Positions 45,301-57,857 of a stretch of 64,000 bases of DNA are shown piece by piece (the stretch's first letter is position 1; each line of letters begins with the position of its first letter). A program made the translations under genes and the position numbers. Location: positions 18,276,580 to 18,340,579 of the forward strand of contig CM022945.1 in NCBI GenBank assembly GCA_012931725.1, in the 5' to 3' direction. This DNA comes from Litsea cubeba. Taxonomy: Eukaryota > Streptophyta > Magnoliopsida > Laurales > Lauraceae. The notes below the pieces were generated by a model, which made no database searches, had not been told where the DNA came from, and saw only the letters and a list, made by a program, of their open reading frames with translations.

Positions 45301-47236
45301 TGAAGAACTGTTCATTTCTTGTTCCATATTAAAGCGACTTCCATTTCTTGGCTTGTTTGGTTAAAGTGACTTCCATTTCTTGGTTTTCCCACATTTGGAA
45401 AATAGCAAGAAATCCAGAAATGGGTCTTCTAACAACCTAGGATGCCATACCTTCGCCTTGGATAACAAGCTAAAAATAGAGCTCCTATGGTGTTAGGGAA
45501 TTGCTTAATGTCCTTCAACTCAGGGCATAAGTGACCATGGACACCAACAATAATGATTCACGTGCAAAGCATGATACATGAACAGTAAATATGTGACTAG
45601 ATTCTATTACATGCATACATCTATGAAGATGCTAGAAGTCCAAACATAACCCTACCTAAATATACCTGTGGCTCAAAGCAGGCCACCAGTACACATAAAA
45701 AGCTCTTAATCGAGGCCGACTTCCATTGTCATACGGAAGAAAAAGCAAAGGCTAAAAGATGAAATTGTGAAGCCCAAAGGTCATAGAGATTGATAGGTGA
45801 ACACTCAAATGTGACTGCAGACAACCAGACTCAGAAAGGACTGCTCCTGAGTCATTGCTTCCCTTTGGATTCCATTTCCATGTTCTAAATCGGTACGATT
45901 AAGTAATGAAATGAAAAGATCTGGTATTTGGTATATGTGAATATGTGATGTCAAGATTGCAATTTGTGCTTGATGGTGTGCTTGATGGTCTATAGATAAT
46001 TGATATAATATATATCGGCAAGACTCTTCTAAGCTCAAGCTTAAAATAAAATATACTCAAGTATGTGGTGGGGCCCACCAGAGGATCTATATATGATTCC
46101 GACTCAGGAGTTCTATGAAGATCCAATTGAGTCCTCATAATGTTCTAATAATCATATGGGGGTGGGCTGGGAGGAATTTGTGCCCAGTGACGTCGCTTCT
46201 GGACGCACATGGGGCCACATTGACTACAATTGTGGCGATCCCATCATGCTATCATCATGATGATGATTGGGATTGTAGAAATAACAGTTAAGATGATGAT
46301 TCAAGAACAACAGCATTCGAGGTTTTAGTAGGCCTCTTCACAGCACTAGTGTCTACTTTTATCCGGAATAATCAGACAGATTAACAACTAGGTGGGTTTC
46401 TAATTGCAGTTTCCATCTTCTAAGAGAAGTATCAATTGACCCACCATTTTTTATAGGACAGAAAAAAAAAAAGATGAGATGTGGAAATGAATCCAATGTT
46501 TTTTTTTTCTTCCTTTTCTTTTTTAGTACAAGCAATGAGAATGTGACTGATAAGATGTAATTCAGCAGCTAATTATCTTTAGCAGACATGGGGACAACAT
46601 TAAAGGAATGCATCCATTTTCAGATGCCCTACTTGCTAAAGCTTAGTAAGATCTTGCCAAAATGTCAAAGCATCCTTTATACTTTAGTACCTTTTCCTGG
46701 AGCTTCCAAGGCCCTTTATGTAAAAAAACACATCGATCCATGTAATAAAAAAACCACGTACCTTGCATGTGGAAGTGAGATTAAGTTTAAAAGGAAAAAA
46801 AGAGAAAAGGAACCACTGAAAACATTACTCATTTCTATCCATACATCACATGGAACACTTCCAATCAGTAACATCAGTCGAACTCCAGCAAACAAGCCAG
46901 AGATACCAGAACTTTTCAGCTTTAAAGTTCTTAAGATCTCTCCAAACGACTAGTCTTCTTTACCCAATGAAAGAGACATTAGTCCTCAGAAGAAATTAAG
47001 CTTGGGAATGACTAGAAATTGCAATGAAATAATAAGAAACGAAAGAGCCAAGAGAAATAATAAACCAGTCCAACAAATTCAAATAGCTAACTCTGCAAAA
47101 CAAGTAAATTGGAAACACTAGAGGAGCGACCGACTAAACAAATCTCCGATTGAGTTTATTAGGAATTTTCTACTTTTGAGAATCCAACACCACCATCAGT
47201 ACTGCTACAAATTTACACCAACCATTTACAGTGGCC
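39351..47236. other. Long intergenic stretch, no confident gene
   Basis: Nearly 8 kb with no recognised gene apart from the weak frame described at 40609-40929. AT-rich throughout, with GA and poly-A tracts (42863-42880, 43306-43320). The part nearest 47236 should include the 3' UTR of the MYB gene. Confidence 0.4.
40609..40929 (+). CDS. Unrecognised open frame with two hydrophobic segments
   Basis: A 106-codon frame opens at ATGAGAATCCCC, with a second in-frame ATG at 40651. It contains hydrophobic stretches at about residues 43-60 (Trp-rich, SWYWVPLITGFLVYIVYG) and 72-85 (LLVLCLELFLPFFFL). GC content is slightly higher than the surroundings. I match it to no family and see no splice partners, promoter or conserved motif, so it may be chance or a transposon-derived fragment. 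Confidence 0.15.
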   Translation: MRIPTLVSVSVINKQMGLLKLLSRHEKKYTKVVSWVVAWPLSWYWVPLITGFLVYIVYGLTECAFASQNNLLVLCLELFLPFFFLKRDIPALFKGTDYTTLAAYDF

Positions 47237-48500
47237 TTAGTGCGATGTCATATGCTTTGCCTCACTGAGAAGGCATTCTTGGAGCATCTCTTGGTGGTAA
47301 CCTTCGCAGTTGGAGAGGGGAGAAGGATAGACCGAACTGCCTATATTGCCCCAACTGGTACTCTCAGCTGAATTAGTCCCATTTCCTTCATTCATGATAC
47401 CCACTCCATAGTAACAGTCCAGCAGCCCTTCTAATCTGTGTGGGTTACTATAAATCATATCACTGAGTTCCATGGGCAAGTTGCTGGGACCTTGCGACAT
47501 CTGCGATAGACCAGCTCCATTTCTGCTGAATTGGTTGTTGGGCAAGGAGGAACAAGTATCAGTGAAGGAATTAATAGAGGCAGAAGAGAACATATTGATA
47601 GTATTTTCATAGAGGCGTTCGGTTGTGGAAATGTCAAGGGGGCATTGAAGATTCATCCCTTCCATACTAGGCGGCTGATCATTGCCGGAAAATCTTCCTC
47701 CAAGCTTAATCAGTAGTTTTCTGATCAACGCATGGTCATTGAGACGGGGATCTAGGTATGGGTATGGCACAGCCATCCCCTCCATCGGTGCGGGCAATTC
47801 AGGCCAATATGGGTTCTGATTAGTAGCATCTGGGGCTGTGAAATCCTCCTTTCCTTTCTTCAGGCCTTGCTTTAGGGCACATGCTCTTCGCACCTGCTGT
47901 TCCTTGCGCTGCTTGCCCAAGAGCTTCTTCTTCAACCTTGTGTTCCAGTAGTTCTTTATATCATTATCGGTGCGACCTGGCAATTGGGCTGCTATGATAG
48001 ACCACCTGATTGTTCAAAAGAAAGAAGAAACATGATAATTTAGAAATTGCAAAAGATCAAATTATTCCTCTTAGATGTAAAGAACTAAAGAATTTTATGT
48101 ATATGTGTGTGTTATGAGTTGAGGAGTTTGCCTGCTTCCGATGCTTATATAGAGGCTGCAAATGATGTTGTCTTCTTCTTCAGAAAAACCACCATGCTTA
48201 ATATTGGGACGGAGATAATTCAACCATCTGAGGCGGCAGCTCTTCCCACATCTCTTAAGGCCTTAACAAAAACGACCCATGCAGAAAAAACTTCAGTTTA
48301 TTCTTAATTCACACATAAACACTATTGGAAAAGATCAAACGAAAAGAGAGAGAGCATTTCCTACCAATCTTCTGCGGCAGAGCGATCCAGTTGCCGCCGG
48401 TGCCATGTTTCTCAATGTAGGACTTTAACTTGGCATCTTCTTCAGGTGACCATGGACCTTTCTTGACGTTTGCTTTGTCACAGCAAGGAGCTCTTCCCAT
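47237..48500 (-). CDS. R2R3-MYB transcription factor, RAX/MYB36 group (subgroup 14)
   Basis: Exons 48500-48365, 48261-48132 and 48005-47237 join at the two positions usual for plant R2R3-MYB genes (after KI-G in R2 and after GSR in R3). They give 344 aa with no frame break. The start is MGRAPCCDKANVKKGPW. R2 has Trp17, Trp38 and Trp58; R3 has Phe71, Trp90 and Trp109 and ends ...GRTDNDIKNYWNTRLKKKLL. Such proteins are nuclear, DNA-binding transcription factors. The MYB domain with CCDKANVKKGPWSPEEDAKL and IKHGGFSEEED places it with RAX1-3, MYB36, MYB68 and MYB87, which act in axillary meristem formation and root endodermis/Casparian strip differentiation; which role applies here cannot be read from sequence. 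Intron 1 (103 nt) is GT-AG; intron 2 (126 nt) begins GC, not GT. The C-terminal half is Asn/Ser-rich and ends near HQEMLQECLLSEAKHM. Confidence 0.93.
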
Positions 48501-48546
48501 GGCTTTCTTCTCTCTATTTTTTTCCTTGTGGGTGCTATTGTTATAT

Positions 48547-48554
48547 ATTATATA
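48547..48554 (-). promoter_or_regulatory. Possible TATA box of the MYB gene
   Basis: TATATAAT on the - strand lies about 46 bp upstream of the MYB start codon. That would imply a very short leader, so transcription may instead start from a more distal site. Low confidence. Confidence 0.25.
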
Positions 48555-48659
48555 TGTGAGTGTGTGTGAGAAAGAAAAGGGGAATAGGGGGAGAGTGGAT
48601 GGGGAAAAGTAAATACAGAGTCCCTTGGACAATCAACTCTCTCACATATTTAAAACTTG

Positions 48660-51115
48660 GGTGGGGTTAGAGATGAGCAACTTTGGATTAAAAAGTAGAG
48701 GAATAAAAAACGCCAGAACAGAAGACTAGAGCTTTTCTCATTGTCTTTCTTAGACTAGAATCTAATATCATGCATCCATCAGCAATCAGAGTATCAGACC
48801 CAGCACTCCGTTTTGCTGGTGCAGACAATCCCATCATCATAACATTCAAACTCAAAGAAGATCAAAACATTATAGGGTTCATATAAACGGCTCAATGAAC
48901 CGATAACTCATTGAATCAGAATCCTAACATGATGCCCCCCACACTGGACGGTGGATGCTCCAAAACTATCCCAGATTAGAAGTTCGTAGCCATTGATCTT
49001 TCACCTCTCTTCTGGTCCATGGTTTTATTCTTTCACTCCCTACAGGAAAACATCCAATCCAAGGGTTCAACAAGTCAAACCGGCCAACTCGGTGAATCTA
49101 CCAATCTAGTCCACCGTCCATCGTTTTAATTAATGATATGGGTATCTTAGAAATGGCCCTATAGTCGTTAAGTTTGATTTAATATGAAGTTTGTACAAGT
49201 GGGGCTCACATCTAGATATCAGTGCTCTACCGACTTGATTGGGGAATCCTAACGAACAGCCCAAACACTTCATAATAACATGGCACAGGTTTCCCACCAC
49301 TTTATTTATTTATTTATTTTAATAAGATTTTTTTCATTTCACAATATCTGTGAATATCGAGTTATTCTGTGATATTATTAAATAATCTTTTTTCTCTTGT
49401 AAAACGTGCATATTGGGTTATTCCCTTATATCACCAAATGTCGGATTATTTCATAATATTATGGAATGGAAGCCCTCTTCTATCATTGAAAAAAAAAAAA
49501 ATTGGGCCTTCCATTGCTTTTCTCAAAATTTTTCCATTTAAAATTTTTTTTAAAATGAGAAATAATCCACCATCCCCATTCAACAGTATTTGTAGATCTG
49601 AACATCTGGAATATTGGCCACTCATAGTGGGGCCTATCATATCAACAGTTCGGATCAATGAATGTGGAGTCCTCTTTGAAAAATTGGAAAACCATAAAAC
49701 TGTTCAACTTCATTTGTCCTCTGCAATGGATTTTTTTTTTTTTTTTTTTTTAACTTTCTTTCTGACAGGTGGCGAAAGACCACTTAAAAAAAAAAAAAAA
49801 AAAAAAAAAACGTTAAAAAGACCACATGAATTATTTAGAAGGCGATTGAAATCATTCAATGTATAAGCCACAAGCTGATCTCGGTGACTGTATATATAAG
49901 CCATATCAGCCTTTAAATTGTTGCACAAGCTTATCATTTTATTACATTAAAATTCATATATGCATGTTTCCTGATGGGATGTTCCCAGCCGTCCGACCAA
50001 TACATACGTATTGGTTTGGTGGATGGAGAGAGATTTATGTCCTGGCCCAAGAAAAAGTCAAACAATTGAGCGATAGGTACCTATTTTTTTTTTCTGGTCA
50101 ATCAAAAATTTTGGTCTATGGCTAATAAATTGGAGGGACCATCTGGATGGGTATATGGCTATATGCGATATGGTAATTTCTAATCTTGGGCGGTGGCCGC
50201 AATTGTTACAAGACACAGGTCTAGACTCTAGAGATTGCCAGGCCATGAACTAAAAGGTGGGGCTTGGGTATCAGAAGTTAAACTGGATACTACTTAACAA
50301 AGAACAAGGATTTACCCAAAAAAAAAAAAAAAAAAAAGGAGAAACGTGGATGGTAAGGAAATTTTAGAGGGGAAAAGTAGAGGGGAGAAAGCCGACACAA
50401 ATTTGCACTAAGAAAAATAATATTTTTATTCTTTTTTTTACACACTCCAGCCAAGGGAGTTGGGACCCATTAAAGCATCGATGGAGAGAATGCACTCACA
50501 CTATAACGATGGAGAAGATACCTGCACAAGTGGGGAGGAAGCACGCACACTCTTTTTTTAGCCCGCCTTCTATATATCAATCAACAAAAACCTTTCCAAT
50601 AGAGAATATATAAAATGTAGGATGTTTAGTAGAAAAGTGAAAGTCAGCAAACTTTCATTTCAGCACGCATATGTAACACAAGCGTGGAATTAATATCCCT
50701 AATCAGTGCCCTTAGTGTCCCTAACCAACTGAGTTATATAGTAAAACTCGATCCTAAATAAAATATTTGTTTCTCCAATAGTTTGTCTCCACTTTTTTCC
50801 GGACACAATAATTTCTAGCCGGCTAACAGTCTTCCCACCAATTAATACTTCCTTCACATTCAAACACAATAATCATAGTTTACATAAGCAATACTCTGCA
50901 TTACGGGTTATCGATTGTCTTATGATAGACAGGGGGCATGCATTCTGAGCGGATAATTTGACCATTATAGTGAAATGCCATAAGGTGGATAGCTGAAAAC
51001 AAACGAAGGGCATAGGTCATGATCCAGCTAGCAAAATTGGACCTTTGCAGGACTATACAATCACCAGGCCATAATCATATATATCTCATTCATATTGAAG
51101 CTCGACGTATGCAGG
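48660..51115. other. Upstream region of the MYB gene and intergenic DNA
   Basis: No other gene seen. A poly-T tract (about 49730-49751) and a poly-A tract (about 49786-49810) 35 bp apart form an imperfect A/T inverted pair. Poly-A also occurs at 50319-50337. Confidence 0.4.
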
Positions 51116-52009
51116 CAGGGGCGGATCTAGGTGTAGCCCAACCATGGCCCCTCCCCTCAAATCTTTATTTCTGATATTATATATGTTTTAATTAGTTTAT
51201 ATATTAATTTTATAACAAGTGGCCCCTCCATAATTGTTTGCATAAAGTAATAATAATAAAAAAAAGTACAAATAGGCACTTCATCTCCTCGACTCTTCGT
51301 CTGCTTATTCTTAGTTCAGCTTTATATCATCGACTTTCACATGAGTCTTTTAAAATTGATGACGTTTGCAAGTTGGTATAGAAGTTTTATCCACAAGACT
51401 TCACATATCATGATAAAATGCAGTTGAGAATACAATTGAACCATTATGAGCATAATGTATTTTGACATAAAGACTTCAAAAAATTATCAACTATTTTTGA
51501 ACTATGCTAATGGTTGGTAAGGACTATAAGATCACCAGTCTACCAACTTATTTTTAGAGTGATCGTGCTTGTGCTTACTCTTTCAGTCTCCACTGCAACT
51601 ACTGAACGATCATTTTCAGCAATGAGCCTTATTAAAACTAGACTTCGTAGCAAAATAGATGATGAATTTCTCACATACTCTTATCTTGTGTACATTGAGA
51701 GAAAAATTAAGGAGAAGTTTAGCACAGAATCAATCATTGAAGACTTTCAAGACTTAAGAGAACGTCGAGTTCCATTTTGATGGATTATGAAAGTTGGAAT
51801 GTATTAAAATATAATTATTTATGTCAGCTAGATCCTGGTTTTATTTTTAATGTGAAATTTAGTATTTAATTTTAATATATTTATCATGCTTGAACTTGGA
51901 GATATGTCTAGAAAAAAAATATAAAAAAATATTAACTATCTTGATTTGTTAAAAAATATTTATTTAAATTTGCCCCCCACGCCAAGATGAAATTCTGGGT
52001 CCGCCCTTG
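51116..52009 (+). mobile_element. hAT element with truncated transposase
   Basis: The left end CAGGGGCGGATCTAGG and right end, in reverse complement CAAGGGCGGACCCAGAATTT, are imperfect hAT-type inverted repeats enclosing about 894 bp. A transposase C-terminus lies inside on the + strand. Flanks TATGCAGG and TTAATGCA are at best a decayed 8-bp duplication. It is too short to be autonomous. Confidence 0.7.
51514..51780 (+). pseudogene. hAT transposase C-terminal fragment (zf-MYM/TTF type)
   Basis: The frame reads a run ending in VSTATTERSFSAMSLIKTRL, then RSKIDDEFLTYSYLVYIERK, KEKFSTESIIEDF and LRERRVPF, then TGA. This is the dimerisation region of the hAT family as found in plant proteins annotated zinc finger MYM-type 1-like. 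The catalytic core upstream is absent; sequence before 51514 is only weakly similar and out of frame. Confidence 0.85.
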
Positions 52010-53469
52010 TTAATGCACGACTATTCTTAAATTGACAGACATGTTTATGCATGCAACAGCCCTATCCGAGAGGACCACGTTCACTACTTGGGGTTTAGAA
52101 CTTCTGATCATTTTATCCACAGATGAGTGGGAAAATAAAAAACACAGACACACATACACAAAACAACAAAAGTCCATAATCAACATAAACCAAGGCAAAT
52201 ATCAACGTGATGAATCTTGTAATATGGGCGATTTGCGTTTTCCATTTATTAGGGGACCATCCATGGTCAACATAAAAGAAGGCAAAAATCAACGAGCCAG
52301 AATCTAGTAATTTGGGCAGTTTTCAATTTCTATTGTTAAGGGAACCTGTCATCCACAATGGTATCTTTTGATCTTAAGAATCTAAGAGAAATTTGATAAC
52401 TCTTTTGCTAGAGTCTCATTTAAAAAAAATTTAAATTACTCAAAATAAATATTTTTTAAATTATTTTTTTTAACATAAATGGTATTTTGATATTTCTACA
52501 TGTTTTGTATGTGATTGATGTGATGGTAGGCCAACTCTTGTTAGAGTCTTTTTAGAGATGTCTGGTGAGAAAACCATTCAAACCTGAGAATTTATGACCG
52601 ACAACTATAAAAGTCAGGGCCTTCCTATTAGGTAATTAGGTAATATAAGTGAGTGATTCTGCTTTAACATATTCATGTACCGATCGACTATCGATTGGTC
52701 ATTTTTGGTATGCAGATGCATGTACGGGTCATGCACCCAGTCCATTTTCTTCGCACATGGCAACTGGGGACTTCTCTCAGACTTCAGGATAATTATACTG
52801 GGGCTCGCGACTGAGTTAGACGTGTCTGACGCCTTGTTCAGAGGCAATGAGGTGGGTTCAATTTTTTCCCCGCTCAAGTCTGGAGATTTATTTTGTTGTA
52901 AGCATTTGAAAATTTCTTATCTGGCAAGTATTTTACGATCTCTAAACTAAAATATTGTCTCTCAATTGAAATTTTAAAACGCTTAGAGCCATTTAGAATG
53001 CTAGATTTTTTTATAATTATGCATGACAAAAGTAGCATTTAGAAAACAACTTTGTATATATATATTTTAACCAAATAGAGGATTTAGGATTCCACTGAGA
53101 CAAAACATGCATCATAGTCAGGAATTCAGGACAAAGAAAGTTTCTGTCACAGTTGTTTGCTTACCAAACAACTGACTACTAGTTTGGTACATAAGCAGCC
53201 ATTTCCGACAAAAAATTCCCCTCGCCCTGAATTACTGATAGAAATACAGTGGTTGTCCCTCGGAATTTTGAATTCCTATTTAATTAAGAATTTCGGGAAG
53301 AATTAATTGTTGTGTTTTCCATATGAAAAGTCAATTTTTTAAGCTATAGAATTCTCAAAGTTTTTGAATTTCAGAATGCTATGACTACCTTAAGCATTTT
53401 AGATTTCCACCGTGGAGGGTGGCTGACAAGATATCCCTTACAACCAAACAAGCCTTTTAAGCATTGTTT
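52010..53469. other. Intergenic, no gene seen
   Basis: AT-rich. Around 53180-53460, GAATTCC-type words recur as at 22.7-23.2 kb. Confidence 0.35.
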
Positions 53470-53710
53470 AAAATCTCAGTATCGGTCGTGGTATCGGTCG
53501 GGACATAAACCGATATAATATTGGTATTGGTCGTGGTTATCAGTCCGTCGCAGTCGTTGCGGTGTGACCATAAAATAAGAAGGTTTAAAATGAGAAGCAT
53601 GTTAATACCTGTTAATATCGGTTAATACATGAGTAATGTATTTTGTCATATCGGTTAATACATGTTAATATCGGTTAATACATGATTTTAAACCATGTTA
53701 ATACATTACT
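53470..53710. repeat. ATCGGT / CGGTTAATACATG short repeats
   Basis: GTATCGGTCG words at 53480-53540 are followed by repeats of ATATCGGTTAATACATG and GTTAATA at 53600-53700, of variable spacing. The ends GTTTAAAATGAGAAG (53583) and ATGAGAAGGTTTAAA (53727) suggest further internal duplication. Low-complexity and non-coding. Confidence 0.6.
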
Positions 53711-54382
53711 CAATGCATGGCCTAAAATGAGAAGGTTTAAACAAGAAGTGGCCATAAAACAAACTTTGGCTTTTGATCTCCTGCTTTTTGCGCGCCTTAC
53801 CAGCATCTGGCTGGCTCATATGCCCACGGGAGTTATGGCTCAAGCCCCTGTTACAGTCCTCGGTGCTGAGGACAGGACATTTTAGGATGCCGAACTGGCT
53901 AGCAGCTACAGACCAAGACGAACGCTTGTGTAGTAGTGTCACCAACTTTGACTAAAGTTACTGCTTTTTACAATGTTTTTGTCTAGTGCAACGTTTTCTT
54001 GGAATGAACCAAACCTAAATTCTAACGGCTAATGATGTATTCGTGTTACGTGACAAAGTAAAATTATAAGTCGATGAGATCATATTGTTCATATGGATCA
54101 ATTCTTACATGTAGATCATGGATCGGAGAATATTTTACCTATTACATTAGAGTATTCGTTTTCGTTTCTATCACTCAAAGCTTGTCGTTTTTTTTCTTGT
54201 CGCATTCCATTTATTCGAGGTATAAGATCGTCCAATGGGCAAAAAAATTCTACACAAGATGTGCATTAGTACACATCCATAGAATACATTACATACATGG
54301 CAGTGGCATAAGTGAAACAAAATAAAATAAAAAAACAATTTCTATCGGGAAATGTTCTTACATATCTTTATGGTGGACTTTT
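53711..54382. other. Intergenic, no gene seen
   Basis: A GC-richer patch at 53760-53960 is open in several frames but matches nothing. Confidence 0.35.
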
Positions 54383-54675
54383 AAGGTGAGAATTTCTTGT
54401 TGGCCACCTTATGATCATCCAAACTGTTATCACACATGAGAATTCCAAGATGATCAACATATATATCTTGAATTTATAGCCATCAAATGGAGTTGACTAT
54501 TAGATTGAGGGTCAATTTTTTCCTTTTTTAATATAAAGATGTTAAACTTATGAGTATAGATGAAAGGGTTCGAGGAATGAGATTAAATCATTTTTACATC
54601 CGGTTCCATCATGAGCATATCTTTCCATTACTCACATGTCCCATGATCAGTGGGGCCCAAGTGTGCACGGTAAGA
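54383..54675. mobile_element. MITE, AAGTGAGAAC family, copy 5
   Basis: Left part AAGGTGAGAATTTCTTGTTG; then GATTGAGGGTCAATTTTTTC, TTAATATAAAGATGTTAAACTT, ATGAAAGGGTTCGAGG, ATGAGATTAAATC, CATCCGGTTCCATCATGAG and CAGTGGGGCCCAAG follow the same order as in the 28308 copy. The two share GAGGGTCAATTTTTTC exactly. Termini are degraded. Confidence 0.55.
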
Positions 54676-56893
54676 GTAAGACTACGCAAGAAGTTTTCTA
54701 GAAGGGTGATGCCATCGCTCACTTGCCTCCTCAGTTCGGCCCTTGCCATATAGCATGCCATTGTAGACTTGTAGTACTACATTATGATATGAAGAAGAAA
54801 AATAAAATCAGGAATGGTTTCTAGCCTTACACAAGAATGATTAAATATGACAAAATACAACTTCATACAAATAATCGAAGTGTAGTTAATACAAAAAAGT
54901 AGAAGAGAAGGGTGATATAAACTTAAAATGAAGTATTTAAAGGCATGTAACATATCTTTAAATTGGGTTTTTTTTCCTACAAACAGCACTCTACGGAATT
55001 TGCTCATCCGGACCGTCTCCTTGAATTTCACAGGACCCGTGATGACCAACACCAACCCCGATGGACTCTAGAGCGCATGAGAAAATTGTCACTTTATTAA
55101 ATTAAGATGAGTGAAGGAGTAAAACTCTCAAACCTTGCCCAAGTAAATCGAATAACACTTGAATGAAAACATTAATTATCACGGTGGTGATTAGAAACTC
55201 TAAATGGGCCACAATGCTGCTCCAAGGCAATGGACAATGAGAATAGGAAAAAAATAAATATCAAGCATTGGAAGCGTTAATGACCGGAAACACTAAAAGC
55301 TCGAGTTGATAGTGGACGGCATAACAACCTATATCAACATTCCCGTTCGAATGGGAGGCTGTTCGAATTCAAAACCAACAAACAAAATGAAACAAATCAG
55401 ACAGACATAAGAAGACAACATGCCTTCGAGGGGTTTCGAACTAGTAACATTTAACTTTGATACCTTGTTAATGATAGGAAACTAATAGACAACAAAACAA
55501 TGTATATCAACAGGAAGCTTGGCCCTGCATATATGATAATTATTAATTTTCTTTTCTTTTCTTTTTTGGATCCTAATTTATCCTATAAACCTGCTTTTTT
55601 CTTAAGGTCCTATACGTTGAGCTATCTACTTCCTACTCCGAGAGTTTTGATGTCCATTATTACCAACGAAGCTAACAGTCCGGAACTACGATGGTTATCA
55701 TTCATAGTCTGCTGTGGTAGAATTCCGTTGGAACCTACACATATAAAAATTAATTTTTCATTTTTTCTTTCATAGTCTGTAATGTCCTGATAACAAACAA
55801 CGTCATGGAGAGAGAGGGAGTCTTTGTGATTTTATGGGAGAGAGAGAGAGAGAGAGTCTGAGTGATTTTATGGGGTTATTTATTCACTTTGCATCCTATA
55901 TCCCACTCAGAGAGAGAGATGTTTTCAAACCATCTAACATTCTTTGGCGTGTTCCATGGTCGACTCCAGAGCTAATACGCAGTGAAAGTCAAAAAGATTT
56001 CTTTTTTTTTTTCACTTGAGACCGTAGAAGTCAATGTAAGTTTTTGTCTCTTACTTGAGGATTGAAGATGGAGAAGCTTTTGATCTTTCCCCCTCTACAT
56101 ATTATTATATATAGATAAAGATAGATAGATATATAGAGAGAAGAAACGGCCTTCTTTTTCAACAAAGAAATGGTCTACTCGGTAGGCCACCATCTTAACC
56201 ATCTCAATCGTCACGTTATTTTCCACCCCCAAAAGCCACGTTTTCCTACCTTTCACATCTCTTCTCCATTTTTCTCTCATGGCCCTACATGTTTGAAAAT
56301 AATCATTTCCCAATCTTTTCCTTGATACAGCTCACCCCAACTTTCCTCAAGGCTTTCTTATGCTGGTGTTGACATAAACCATCCCTAATAGTCGCAAATA
56401 GACTATAATCTTCGTAACGATAACACTTTGTAGAGCACTTACCACTTAAATATATATATCAATGATAAGGACATTAGACACCAGAACAGTGCATAAAAAG
56501 GATCCAAATCGAAGTTATAGTGCGGGCTGATTATTTGGATGCAGCTGTTTGTTGATGTGTTGGTAAAAGAACAAATGGAAAGTCAAGGGTCTCAAGAAGA
56601 AGTTCAAGCACAGGGCACATGCACGTCTCTGTTTGAGAGGACAAGTGACCATACCCAAACCTTGTTTTTGTATACAATTATCATACTCAACTCTCAATAA
56701 ATACTAATTTAGCCACTCATGCATGCACCCACTTAGATACATAAGCTGTGGTGCTGCCTCATTCATCGGTAACATCTTGTATCTTTGAATATTGGCTGTC
56801 ATCAACTATGTCCAAGGGTGGGACTAGGAATTCTTTCTGGCCAACGCTATAGATCTATCAACATGGCTCACCATTGATATCCAAACATATATC
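54676..56893. other. Intergenic, no gene seen
   Basis: GA microsatellites at 55806-55857 with a repeated TGATTTTATGGG(A/G) word. A - strand frame at 56095-56313 has coding-like composition but no recognisable domain. Confidence 0.4.
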
Positions 56894-56898
56894 AAAAC

Positions 56899-57691
56899 TG
56901 TAAGTGCACAAAAATTCACGGACCCGGGGGGGTGGTGTTCTTGCGACTCACTGAGGAGGACGAAGGCTGAGGCTCTCCGTCTCCTCGTTGATGATGGAAG
57001 AACCGATGCCTGAGAACCTGGAAGAGGGAGAAGAAACAGGTCAGAGGACCCTGGCTGTGGGCAGCGCAGGGCTCTCCGATGCCTAAGTCAGTATGTGTAC
57101 TGGACAGTAGGAGGAGATTTTGGGGGAGAAGGTGATACCAGAGTGGTTCTCTCGGACCGGAGAGAGAGAGTGTCTTTACTGTTCTGGTTTGGCCCCTTTT
57201 ATAGAGGAGGAGAGGGAGATAGTTGACTTTGGAGAGAGAGGAGGCAGGAGACAATGAGGTGGTTAGCCGTCCCATCACAGCCCACTCTGGCGTCTGTGGA
57301 CGCCGTTCTGTCAGAGGGCGTGGGCGGTATGGGAGGCGCTGTCTGTCAGAGAGTACAGGCGAGCTCTTGTCTTGTCGCGCGTGCTGTAGCGTGCATGAGT
57401 GCCCAAGGGAGGACAGCTGTCAGGCCCTGCCTTGGCTAGAGACCTTGCGGAGACCCCGAAGTGGAGGAACGGGATGAAGTCCCTAGCCGAGCTGGGGGCG
57501 ACCTGGCCGAGGTGGAACTCTGCTGAGGTGGAGTTGTGCAAGGAGCCGAGCTGAGTCTATGGCCGAAGTGGGAGCACTTGGCCGAGCTGGTGGATGTTGA
57601 TGCGAGCCTTGCCGAGATGGCCTAGCGGGCGCCGGAGCATGAGATGGAGCATCGACCGGTCCTCCGGTGAGTTCGGAAATATCCCCATACA
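56899..57691 (-). repeat. 3' LTR
   Basis: 793 bp; on the - strand starts TGTATGGGGATATTTCCG and ends GCACTTACA. Carries a TATA box at 57196-57203 and several GCCGAG-x-TGG words between 57486 and 57620. Confidence 0.95.
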
Positions 57692-57857
57692 ATAGACTGC
57701 TCTTTTGAGGTCAGAAGGTAAGTACCGTGGAGGATGACGGGCTGGCAATGGACCAGAGCTAGAGGTTGGCATCACTGCTAAGTTGTAACAGGGTGCTTCT
57801 GCCGAGCTGGAGAGTCACACAACTGCCGAGCTGGAGAATGGGTACCGAGATGCGCTC

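Noticed and set aside
48107..48307. + strand open frame overlapping the MYB gene
   Set aside because: It is the complement of MYB exon 2 and its introns; the - strand reading gives a textbook R2R3 domain.
49369..49937. Overlapping frames with Lys-rich and Phe-rich runs
   Set aside because: They are translations of the poly-T and poly-A tracts at 49730-49810.
57223..57541. Conserved LTR open frames duplicated at both ends of the element
   Set aside because: Identity between the copies reflects the near-identical LTRs, not protein conservation. They overlap on both strands and show no domain.
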